The notes beneath the pieces were generated by a model, which made no database searches, was not told the origin of the DNA, and was given only the letters and a program-made list of their open reading frames with translations. Both the position numbers and the translations under genes were made by a program. From contig QMIW01000020.1 of the NCBI GenBank assembly GCA_024434165.1, forward strand, positions 1 through 53,063: 53,063 nt of DNA, given 5' to 3'. This DNA is from Chloroflexota bacterium (GTDB lineage: Bacteria > Chloroflexota > Anaerolineae > Anaerolineales > Villigracilaceae). Of the stretch, positions 1-7,484 are shown piece after piece (position 1 is the first letter of the stretch; each line of letters begins with the position of its first letter).

Positions 1-150
1 AGTTGCCACCTTCCAATAGATTTTCTAGGTTCCCCGCCCAAAGCCCTCACCCTGCCCTCTCCCATCGGGAGAGGGGGAAGTCATCCCAGAATATATAACT
101 TTATTTGGGGTGAGGGAAGCCTCTTGAAACCAAGGCAGCAACTCGGGTTA
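1..150. repeat. MITE-like element, copy 1 (left edge cut by window)
   Basis: An AT/GC mosaic with inverted ends: AGTTGCCACCTT at the left and AAGGCAGCAACT at the right, extending outward to GGGTTA. The same sequence occurs in reverse orientation at 43105-43230. This copy carries about 31 extra bases in its middle (the GGGAGAGGGGG palindrome at 51-91) that the other copy lacks. No coding capacity. The ends and the presence of two copies support a non-autonomous mobile element; no transposase for it is in the window. Confidence 0.75.
51..91. repeat. GC-rich palindromic repeat, intergenic copy
   Basis: GCCCTCTCCC, a three-base loop, then GGGAGAGGGGG. The same palindrome recurs at 4746-4788 (just before an ABC exporter gene) and at 50886-50919 (inside a coding sequence). 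Here it sits within the MITE, and the other MITE copy lacks most of it, so it probably inserted later. Confidence 0.7.
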
Positions 151-218
151 ATCATTATAAATCTTCATACCTAACAAATTTGCAAATCGCCTTGCAGCAT
201 TGATAACTGAACGTGAAA

Positions 219-231
219 TATAATTCAATGG
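219..231 (+). promoter_or_regulatory. -10 element for a probably leaderless transcript
   Basis: A perfect TATAAT at 219-224 ends seven bases before the ATG at 232, and no Shine-Dalgarno sequence precedes that ATG. A start site about seven bases after the -10 would fall on the start codon. No good -35 hexamer is seen at 17 bp, so the call rests on the -10 and the spacing. The same geometry occurs at 41147-41161 and, on the minus strand, at 39014-39001. Confidence 0.5.
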
Positions 232-2679
232 ATGAGCGGAAAGCAGTCCAGCATCCAGCACGCTTCACAATTGACCGCCAACAGCCTGCGGACGGTGGCA
301 AAGACCATCTCCGCACACCAGCTTTCGCGCCTCTCCCTGCCGGAGGTGGAAGCCGTAGTGCAGCTGGTTTCGCGCATCCTGCCGGCTGGAAACGTGCCCG
401 GTATGATCCTGAGCGGTTTGGCGCGCCTGCCCGGACGGCGCATCCCCGCCCAGAAACTACAGCAGGACGTAAACGCTCTCTTCAGCGGCGTGGAGCAGAT
501 CCTCGACCAGGCGGTATATGGCGCGTTCTTTGCAGGACCCGCCGCGATCCTGTGGGGCTACCAAAACCTGCTCAAACTGGCGGGCAAAGACCCTGAAACT
601 GCTTTCCCCGAGGGCGCATGGCAGTTCTATGTGGATTATGCGTTGCGTGAAGATACTGCCCGCCACACGAACGAAACGCACGGCTTCGATACCGTCCTCA
701 AACAGCATCACATCCAACTCGATAAAACCGACCGGCTGACGGCGTGGTTCATGGCTTCCGTCACCTGTCTTCATCAATATCCCGCCCTGCTTGAAAACGA
801 ATGGCGCGAGCGCGTTTCCATTTCCCTGCTGGAGGATGCGCTTCGCTCCGCCGGGGTTGATAACTGGCGCGCCAAGCGAATCCACCGCGAGTGGGAGTTG
901 ATCCGCCCTTACCGCCGCGATGAAGACGGAGCGTTGTACGATTACCCGACCTACCGCCGCCGCAAGTTCGAGCGGTTTCTGGAAAGCAAATTGCAAGATG
1001 TGCCCGAGGCAGTCCGCAAGGATTGGGAGGCGCGGCGGGAACAGGCGCGTCAGCAGGATTTGAGCGCGTACCAGCGCCAGATGTCCATTTTGGCGTATTT
1101 GGAACCGGGTCCGTACGGCGAGACGCGCGTGCCGATCAACCTGAGCGATGCCAAGATCGGCATCATCCACAACGACGGGTATTACCTTCTGCCGGTCTGC
1201 GACGAAGGAACCTCGAAGCCGCTGGACGTTCTCGCCGCACGCGAACAGATCGAGGCATTGCTTTCCTCGCCGCTTTCAACGCCTTCGCAGATTTCCTCGC
1301 TGGCGAGAGTCAAACGGTCTGCGCTGGCTGGCTTGCGCTCGAAACTGAATCCGATGCTGGTAAACGACCTGGACAACCTGAAGTTTGCCCCGATTTTGAT
1401 CTCCACCAACCTGCGCTCGCGGGCGCTGCCGCTCTCTGACCTGCGGCAGGCGGAACGCGGGGTCGGCTCGCACGCGCTGACGATCTTCGACACCGGCGAG
1501 ACGATGATCTTCGACCAGTCGCACATCTTCTTCGACGGCGCGTGGGGCACGGCGCTTTCCGAAATCATGACCAACGAAGCGCTTTCATGGGCGCGTTACC
1601 TGAGCCTGCTGCCTGCCTCCCCCACCCCATCGCGGACGAGGCTCTACACTTCCCTCACATTGCAGCTCAACGCGGCAGACCTGGAACTGGTGCGGCAGGC
1701 GCCGCATGTGATGCCGGAGGCGGGAGCGGAGACCAGCAAACTGGATTTGAAAGCCTGTCTGGCGCTTCGTAAAAGTTTCAAGCAAAGAAACGACCTGATC
1801 GAGGTGACCATCAACGACCTGCTGGTTTTGTACCGCGCCATCCATGCCGCAACGTACACGCCCTCGCCGGAACTGTTGAACGAAATTCACCGCCTTGCAG
1901 CGACCAAGCCCGACATCGCCGCCAGCCTCAGGCAGGTGGTGGAGGAAGCCAGCCGCACGAATCCCGCCATCCTCATCCCGATGGATGCGAGCCTCAAATC
2001 GCCGCGCGACCGCGTCTACCCGCTGAACGTGGAAGTGCCGCTTCACGACCTGGATATTCTCGGTCTTCATGCGCGCACGCTCAAGGTCCTCGATGCGTAC
2101 GAATCCGCTTCGGGCGTGGACCGGTCGGATTTGTTCGCGGGATTCAACCAGTTGCAGAAAATCTATCTCGCCACGCTCGCCGGGTTTGGAACCTTTCTGA
2201 GGCGCGCCAAGGAAATGGCGGCGCAGGGACAAAGCCCCGCCTCCGGCGCGATCAAACTGCTCGCACACCTGCCCGCGCCCGTCCAGCGCCTGCTGGATAA
2301 AATCCCCGAACGCTTCGAGGTCTTGAACAACCTCATCAAGGGGCGGGAAGTGTTCTCCAATGTCGGCGCTGTCGCCCCGTCCAGCACGCTGACGCGCTTC
2401 ATGACCGCCAAGGACGACAACACCCAGAAGCAGCTCGCCTGGGGCATCCTCACCGATGCGAAGTCCGTCCTGCGCATTCACCTGCGGGACTTTCGCCCGC
2501 ACGTGCAGACGTTGATCTCCATCGGGCGCAAAGACCTTGCCAGCCTGATCGCGCAGGATTACCTCGACGCCTACGCCAACGGCTTCAACCGTTATGTGCG
2601 CGACCTTTCCCGTATTACAATTGCACGGCGAGAATCCATGACCAGACCCAAACCAGGCAAAAGGCTTTTCAATAGATGA
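232..2679 (+). CDS. Unrecognised 815-residue protein coupled to a Ser/Thr kinase
   Basis: I do not recognise a family. The protein is mostly helical-looking and soluble, with no signal peptide and no clear membrane segment. A central stretch (around residues 417-445) reads DTGETMIFDQSHIFFDGAWG. Its S-x3-DG layout faintly recalls the His/Ser-DG motifs of carnitine or CoA-dependent acyltransferases, but this is only a resemblance. The C-terminus is basic (RPKPGKRLFNR). The stop overlaps the start of the downstream Ser/Thr kinase (ATGA), so the two are translationally coupled and the protein is a likely partner or substrate of the kinase. The start at 232 is chosen because TATAAT lies seven bases upstream, which suits a leaderless mRNA; there is no Shine-Dalgarno. 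Confidence 0.8.
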   Translation: MSGKQSSIQHASQLTANSLRTVAKTISAHQLSRLSLPEVEAVVQLVSRILPAGNVPGMILSGLARLPGRRIPAQKLQQDVNALFSGVEQILDQAVYGAFFAGPAAILWGYQNLLKLAGKDPETAFPEGAWQFYVDYALREDTARHTNETHGFDTVLKQHHIQLDKTDRLTAWFMASVTCLHQYPALLENEWRERVSISLLEDALRSAGVDNWRAKRIHREWELIRPYRRDEDGALYDYPTYRRRKFERFLESKLQDVPEAVRKDWEARREQARQQDLSAYQRQMSILAYLEPGPYGETRVPINLSDAKIGIIHNDGYYLLPVCDEGTSKPLDVLAAREQIEALLSSPLSTPSQISSLARVKRSALAGLRSKLNPMLVNDLDNLKFAPILISTNLRSRALPLSDLRQAERGVGSHALTIFDTGETMIFDQSHIFFDGAWGTALSEIMTNEALSWARYLSLLPASPTPSRTRLYTSLTLQLNAADLELVRQAPHVMPEAGAETSKLDLKACLALRKSFKQRNDLIEVTINDLLVLYRAIHAATYTPSPELLNEIHRLAATKPDIAASLRQVVEEASRTNPAILIPMDASLKSPRDRVYPLNVEVPLHDLDILGLHARTLKVLDAYESASGVDRSDLFAGFNQLQKIYLATLAGFGTFLRRAKEMAAQGQSPASGAIKLLAHLPAPVQRLLDKIPERFEVLNNLIKGREVFSNVGAVAPSSTLTRFMTAKDDNTQKQLAWGILTDAKSVLRIHLRDFRPHVQTLISIGRKDLASLIAQDYLDAYANGFNRYVRDLSRITIARRESMTRPKPGKRLFNR

Positions 2680-4421
2680 AAGATCCATTGATCGGATCGC
2701 AACTGGCAAACTTTCGCGTGGAGCGCCTGCTTGGGCAGGGCGGCATGGCTTCCGTTTACTTCGGGCAGGATATCAAACTGCACCGCCCGGTCGCCATCAA
2801 AGTATTGGATAAGCGCTACAAGAACCATCCCGCCTACGCCGCCCGGTTCGTCAACGAAGCGCGCATGATGGCAAAGTGGCACCACGAAAACATCATCCAA
2901 ATCTATTACGCCGACGACGAGCAGGGCTTCCCATATTATGTGATGGAGTACGTGGATGGGCACGACCTGGCGGAGATCATTACGCTCTACCAGGAAGAGG
3001 GCAAACTGATGCCCATCACCGAAGTGCTCCGCATCGGCAGCGCCGTAGCCAGCGCGCTGGATTACGCCCACCGGCACGGCGTGGTGCACCGCGACGTAAA
3101 ACCCTCCAACATCCTGATCTCCAACGATGGGCGCGTGCTGCTCGGCGATTTTGGCATGGCGCTCGAAGTGCGCGACGGCTCGCAGGGGAACATCTTCGGT
3201 TCGCCCCACTACATTTCGCCGGAGCAAGCCCGCCGGTCCGCCGATGCGAGCGCGCAGTCCGACATCTACTCGCTCGGCGTCATCCTCTTTGAAATCCTGA
3301 CGGGCGCGCTGCCCTTCAACGCCGGAGACCCAACCGACATCGCCCTCATGCACATTTCGCAGCCGCCGCCCCCGCCGCGCAGCATCAACCCAGACCTGAG
3401 TCCCGCCGTCGAGGCGGTCATCCTCAAAGCCCTGCAAAAAGACCCGCGCGAGCGTTACCAGACCGGCGCAAAATTGTTTTCCGCGCTGGAAGATGCCTTC
3501 AAGACAACCGGCTCATCCAAGATGCCCAGCCTGCCGCCGCTGCCCGTCGGCGTGCCGACCATCCGCCGCAGCGACCTTTCCATCGAACAAATCTCGAAGC
3601 GCCCCGCCCCCAAAAAAGCGGCAGCGCCCCAAAAGCCAATCGTCAAAAACCCCGCCACCGTTCGGACCATTCGAGCCAAACGCAATTTCTGGCTGCCAGC
3701 CATCCTGTTGATTGCACTGCTGGGAATCGGGGGCTTTTTCTTCGTAAACGGCGGATTCGACCCATCCGCCTTTTTCCCCGCCCTGGCAGCGACCTCCACG
3801 CCTCCCGCCGCGACGGAAGCGGGTTCACCCACCCAAACCTTGACTGCCCCTGCGCCTTCTCCCACCGCCGCCCCGACGATGATAGCGGCAACAGAAACCG
3901 CTGTGTTCCCCATCGCCCCGACATCCACACAGCCGGCAGAGACCGAAACCGCAACGCCCACCCTCGAGCCCTCCCCCACCGTCGCTGCCGCTCCGACCAT
4001 AAAATACCCGGACGGCAATCATTACTCGCTGTTCTACAACGAGACCAGTTTCTTCATGCTCAACCGCGCCTATGCGCGCCGGAGTATTTCCGGCTTTGTC
4101 TTCCAGCGGCTCGATAACGAAGGCATCCCAATGGACGACATTTTTCAGGGTTATCTCTGGGCAACCCCAACCCTGGATTATCTTCCGCGCAACTTCTGCG
4201 TGAACATCACCATCTACGGCGACCAGGACCCGCCCTATCTCAACCCCTCCGGCTGTTTCGGCGGAATCGTCAGCACCATCCAGCCGCGCTTCGACAGACC
4301 CGGCGAACTGCTCTTCTGGACTCCGAAGGAAGGGTCCAGCCAGTTTCGCGTGTTGTGGCTGGACGAGGAAGTGGCGCGCTGCGACATCGCCAGCCTGCAA
4401 TGCGAGGTCTTTATTCCGTAG
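2676..4421 (+). CDS. Transmembrane Ser/Thr protein kinase (PknB-like)
   Basis: Cytoplasmic Hanks-type kinase domain at residues 10-275: Gly-rich loop GQGGMASV (20-27), ATP-binding Lys in VAIKV (K42), catalytic HRDVKPSN (D140), DFG at 158-160 and the SPEQ of the activation segment. A juxtamembrane linker and one membrane segment (about 334-356) lead to an outside part made of a Thr/Pro-rich linker and a terminal domain of about 130 residues with several Cys (for example NFCVN, SGCFGG, RCDIASLQC). There are no PASTA repeats, so the ligand is unknown. All catalytic residues are present. Start ATG overlaps the stop of the upstream 815-residue gene. Confidence 0.95.
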   Translation: MKDPLIGSQLANFRVERLLGQGGMASVYFGQDIKLHRPVAIKVLDKRYKNHPAYAARFVNEARMMAKWHHENIIQIYYADDEQGFPYYVMEYVDGHDLAEIITLYQEEGKLMPITEVLRIGSAVASALDYAHRHGVVHRDVKPSNILISNDGRVLLGDFGMALEVRDGSQGNIFGSPHYISPEQARRSADASAQSDIYSLGVILFEILTGALPFNAGDPTDIALMHISQPPPPPRSINPDLSPAVEAVILKALQKDPRERYQTGAKLFSALEDAFKTTGSSKMPSLPPLPVGVPTIRRSDLSIEQISKRPAPKKAAAPQKPIVKNPATVRTIRAKRNFWLPAILLIALLGIGGFFFVNGGFDPSAFFPALAATSTPPAATEAGSPTQTLTAPAPSPTAAPTMIAATETAVFPIAPTSTQPAETETATPTLEPSPTVAAAPTIKYPDGNHYSLFYNETSFFMLNRAYARRSISGFVFQRLDNEGIPMDDIFQGYLWATPTLDYLPRNFCVNITIYGDQDPPYLNPSGCFGGIVSTIQPRFDRPGELLFWTPKEGSSQFRVLWLDEEVARCDIASLQCEVFIP

Positions 4422-4517
4422 GCGCACAAAGGATGCTTTTTGGCTTTTTCCCTTTGCACCCCTTTGTTTCCTGGGTGGTTTAAAAAAGCGGTAGACCCAT
4501 TAATCGAAAATTCATCC

Positions 4518-4547
4518 TTGACACATCTCATTCGGGGGGTGTAAACT
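4518..4547 (+). promoter_or_regulatory. Promoter of the ABC exporter leader
   Basis: TTGACA (4518-4523), an 18-base spacer, then TAAACT (4542-4547). Transcription would start near 4554, about 240 bases before the exporter gene. The leader contains a short ORF and a terminator. The RIO kinase leader at 24377-24406 has the same kind of promoter with the same spacer length. Confidence 0.75.
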
Positions 4548-4582
4548 CTGACCGCTGAACGAAAATCCTACAAAGAAAGGAG

Positions 4583-4718
4583 CGCACTCTTGATGAGCAA
4601 CACAATCTACTTCATCCTCCCTCCCGCTGCAGTTGGAAAATTGCCTTCTCGGAGTGCGTCTGTTGACCGAACCTAGGTCATCTTTTCTGTCCCTTATTGA
4701 TTTTGGGCTGTGGCGCAC
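4583..4718 (+). promoter_or_regulatory. Alternative RNA pairings of an attenuator
   Basis: Segment 1 CGCACTC (4583-4589) lies between the Shine-Dalgarno and ATG of the leader ORF. Segment 2 GAGTGCGTC (4652-4660) lies inside that ORF. Segment 3 GGCGCAC (4712-4718) is the 5' arm and loop of the terminator. Segment 2 can pair with segment 1 (7 bp) or, as GTGCGTC, with segment 3 (7 bp with one G-U). 1:2 pairing leaves the terminator intact; 2:3 pairing would break it. A ribosome held near the ORF start would favour 2:3 and readthrough into the exporter. This is inferred by hand and not folded. Confidence 0.5.
4593..4676 (+). CDS. Candidate 27-codon leader peptide upstream of ABC exporter
   Basis: ATG at 4593 follows a strong AAAGGAG (4576-4582). 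The peptide begins MSNTIYFILPPA and ends SVDRT before a TAG at 4674. It lies between a near-consensus promoter and an intrinsic terminator, and it contains sequence (GAGTGCG, 4652-4658) that can pair either with CGCACTC just before its own ATG or with the terminator. Pro-Pro-Ala at codons 10-12 is a potential ribosome pause. The evidence is positional and structural; homology could not be tested. Confidence 0.6.
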   Translation: MSNTIYFILPPAAVGKLPSRSASVDRT

Positions 4719-4739
4719 GCGCCGCAGCCTTTTTGTTTT
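4706..4739 (+). terminator. Intrinsic terminator (attenuator) before ABC exporter
   Basis: GGCTGTGGCG, loop CACG, CGCCGCAGCC (10-bp stem with one G-U pair) followed by TTTTTGTTTT. It stands between the leader ORF and the ABC exporter gene that starts at 4796, in the sense direction, so it would block the exporter unless overcome. Confidence 0.85.
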
Positions 4740-4745
4740 CCCTTA

Positions 4746-4788
4746 CCCCCTGCCCCTCTCCCATGCTTCGCGGGGAGAGGGGGGAGAA
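4746..4788. repeat. GC-rich palindromic repeat that supplies a ribosome binding site
   Basis: GCCCCTCTCCC, short loop, GGGGAGAGGGGGGAGAAG. It is a relative of the copies at 51-91 and 50886-50919. Its 3' end, GGGGAGAAG, lies about seven bases before the ATG of the ABC exporter gene and is the only plausible Shine-Dalgarno there. Confidence 0.7.
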
Positions 4789-4795
4789 GTTTCAA

Positions 4796-6634
4796 ATGAA
4801 CTCATCAACAACCACCTCTCAATACTTCGACTTCCGCAATGCGCTGCACAAGAACCGCCTCGCCGGTTTGTGGCGCATGATGACGGACTTCCGCGTTTCG
4901 TATATCGCGGCGACGATTTCGCTTGCCGTCTCCGCGCTGGCAAAGACCTCTGTGTATCTTCTTCTGCGCTTTTTTGCAGACGACGTGCTGGAACAGGGCA
5001 AAACGCTCGGCGCCACGATGACCCAGACCTTTCTGTGGATCGGGCTGGGATTCATCCTGCTCGCCTTTATCGAAGGCGGCGGCGCGTTCCTTTCGGGACG
5101 TTTAGCCGCCTACACCGCCGAAGGCATCACCCGACGATTGAGAGATTTCCTCTTCGACCACATCCAGCGGTTGAGTTTCTCATACCACAGCCAGACGCCG
5201 ACAGGCGACCTGATCGAGCGCGTCACTTCGGATGTGGACGCCCTGCGCCGATTCTTCTCGGAGCAAGCCATCGGCGTCGGCAGAATCGTATTGCTCTTCT
5301 TCATCAACTGGGCGGCGATTCTCTACATCAACACCAAACTGGGATGGATTTCCGTCGTCACCATGCCGTTGATTCTGTGGGTTTCGTTGTGGTTCTTCAA
5401 AAGAGTGACCAAAGCCTACGAAGACTACCAGGCGCAGGAAGCGGTGCTTTCCACTACCTTGCAGGAAAACCTGACCGGCGTGCGCGTGGTCAAAGCCTTT
5501 GCCCGGCAGGATTACGAGATGAAGAAATTCGAGAAGGATAACTGGCTGAAATACATCAAAGGCAAATTCCTGCTGTTGATGCACTCGCTGTTCTGGCCCC
5601 TCTCGGATATCGTCCTCGGCGGGCAGATGCTGTTCGGTTTCATCTACGCCGCCTTTATGGCGATCAATGGTGAAATTTCTGTCGGCGACTTTGTGGCTTA
5701 TACCGGCTTGCTCATCTGGCTGATCTTCCCAATCCGCAACCTGGGGCGCGTGATCGTGCAGGCTTCGACCGGTATGGTCTCGTATCAGCGCCTGATGGAC
5801 ATCGTCAAACAGGAGCGTGAGGATCTGCTGGGGGGCAGAGTCCAGCCGGCGGGTGCGGTGCGGGGCGAGATCGAATTCCGAAACGTCTCGTTCATCTATT
5901 CGGATGGAACGCATCATGTCATCAAGGATATTTCGTTCCACATCCAGCCGGGGCAGTCCATTGCCCTGCTCGGTTCGACGGGATCGGGCAAGACCTCGCT
6001 GGTGAACCTGCTGCCGCGCTTCCACGATTACACGAGCGGGCAGATCCTGCTCGACGGAATCGAACTGCGCGATTACCCGCGCAAGTACCTGCGCGAGCAG
6101 ATCGGCATCGTGCAGCAGGAGCCGTTCCTGTTCAGCCGTTCGATCCGCGAGAATATTTTGTATGGTGTTGGAAGAAGCGTGACGCAGGAAGAGATCGAAG
6201 CCGCTGCGAAAGCCGCCGCCATCCACGACGTGATCATCGCATTCCCCGACGGATACAACACCATCGTCGGCGAGAAAGGCGTGACGCTCTCCGGCGGGCA
6301 GAAACAGCGCGTGACGATCGCGCGGACGATCCTCAAGAACCCGAAGATCCTCATCCTCGACGACTCGACCTCGGCGGTGGACACGGAGACCGAAGCAGCG
6401 ATCCGCCAGGCGCTGGACGACCTGATGGAAAATCGCACGACCTTCATCATCGCACACCGGATTCAATCCGTGATGAAAGCGGATCAGATCCTGGTGCTGG
6501 ATAAGGGTCAGGTCGTGCAGCACGGAACGCATGAAGAACTCGTCAGCCAGTATGGGAGTATGTACCGCAAGGTGTATGACATCCAGACGAGGATCGATGA
6601 AGAGTTGGAAATGGAAATTTCGCGCGCCAACTAA
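4796..6634 (+). CDS. ABC exporter half-transporter, degenerate-site subunit
   Basis: Type IV (MsbA-like) exporter: six-helix membrane domain at residues 1-330, then a nucleotide-binding domain with Walker A GSTGSGKTS (about 391), signature LSGGQKQR (about 497), Walker B ILILDDSTSAVD and H-loop IIAHR. The residue after the Walker B Asp is Asp where the catalytic Glu is normal. This marks the non-catalytic subunit of heterodimers such as TM287/288 or BmrCD. The partner is the gene at 7485, which has Glu there. The substrate is unknown; drugs or lipids are usual. The start at 4796 is chosen because GGGGGAGAAG precedes it; an upstream in-frame ATG at 4697 would cross the terminator. Confidence 0.93.
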   Translation: MNSSTTTSQYFDFRNALHKNRLAGLWRMMTDFRVSYIAATISLAVSALAKTSVYLLLRFFADDVLEQGKTLGATMTQTFLWIGLGFILLAFIEGGGAFLSGRLAAYTAEGITRRLRDFLFDHIQRLSFSYHSQTPTGDLIERVTSDVDALRRFFSEQAIGVGRIVLLFFINWAAILYINTKLGWISVVTMPLILWVSLWFFKRVTKAYEDYQAQEAVLSTTLQENLTGVRVVKAFARQDYEMKKFEKDNWLKYIKGKFLLLMHSLFWPLSDIVLGGQMLFGFIYAAFMAINGEISVGDFVAYTGLLIWLIFPIRNLGRVIVQASTGMVSYQRLMDIVKQEREDLLGGRVQPAGAVRGEIEFRNVSFIYSDGTHHVIKDISFHIQPGQSIALLGSTGSGKTSLVNLLPRFHDYTSGQILLDGIELRDYPRKYLREQIGIVQQEPFLFSRSIRENILYGVGRSVTQEEIEAAAKAAAIHDVIIAFPDGYNTIVGEKGVTLSGGQKQRVTIARTILKNPKILILDDSTSAVDTETEAAIRQALDDLMENRTTFIIAHRIQSVMKADQILVLDKGQVVQHGTHEELVSQYGSMYRKVYDIQTRIDEELEMEISRAN

Positions 6635-6646
6635 CGGAGTAACGAA

Positions 6647-7426
6647 ATGAACAATACACAAGACAACCTCAGTGAATATTCCGACCCAAGAATGTACGAC
6701 TCAGAAAATTACGATTTCGAACCTGACGGTCCATTCATTCTTGATCTCGCTAAACAACTCGAAGGCAGCGTGCTCGAACTTGGCTGTGGAACAGGGCGTC
6801 TGACCATCCCGCTGGCTCAGCATGGAGTGAACATCACCGGGCTCGATGTCGTTCCCGGCATGATCGAGTTTGCAAAGCAAAAGTCTGGCGATATGCCAAT
6901 CAACTGGATCGAGGCGGATGTTCGTGATTTTCACCTGGGCCGGAAATTCAGCTTGATCTTCGAAGCCGGCAGCGTTTTTCACCATATGCTCACCCGTCAG
7001 GATCAGGAAGCCTATCTGGCGCGAGTTCGGGAACATCTCGAAGATGACGGAAGACTTGAGGTTAACATCCTTTTTCCGAAATCGAAATACCTTGTCAGTG
7101 GAAGCGAGGAAGAGGAATGGTTTACAACGCAACATCCTGATGGGTATGAAGTCAGGGTTTCTGGCATAGACATATATGATGACCTTCGACAGGTCAAAAC
7201 AGAGACCGCCTACCGCCGCTGGCAGGATGCGAACGGAAAAGAAATGCAACTGGTTGCTCCGTTATCCTTGCGCTATGTATTTCCGCAGGAGATGGAGGCG
7301 CTCATATACTATAACGGGTTCGAAATTGTAGATCGGTATGGCGATTTCGATAAACAACCTGTGACGAATGAGAGCAGACAAATAATTTATGTTTTTCGGA
7401 AACGCGCGAATTTCACAACGCAATAG
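6647..7426 (+). CDS. Class I SAM-dependent methyltransferase
   Basis: Rossmann methyltransferase with motif I LELGCGTGRLTIPLA, the acidic end of strand 2 GLDVVPGM and motif II/III ADVRDF. The target is unknown. It starts 12 bases after the first exporter subunit with a GGAG Shine-Dalgarno and is followed 58 bases later by the second subunit, so the three form one operon. Its base composition is visibly more AT-rich than that of both flanking genes, which suggests it was inserted into an older two-gene ABC operon. It may modify the exported compound or a resistance target; that is inference. Confidence 0.88.
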   Translation: MNNTQDNLSEYSDPRMYDSENYDFEPDGPFILDLAKQLEGSVLELGCGTGRLTIPLAQHGVNITGLDVVPGMIEFAKQKSGDMPINWIEADVRDFHLGRKFSLIFEAGSVFHHMLTRQDQEAYLARVREHLEDDGRLEVNILFPKSKYLVSGSEEEEWFTTQHPDGYEVRVSGIDIYDDLRQVKTETAYRRWQDANGKEMQLVAPLSLRYVFPQEMEALIYYNGFEIVDRYGDFDKQPVTNESRQIIYVFRKRANFTTQ

Positions 7427-7484
7427 CAAGTGCGCGGGTCCGAGACTGTTGCTCCAGTAGAGCGACATGCAACGGAGATTTATT

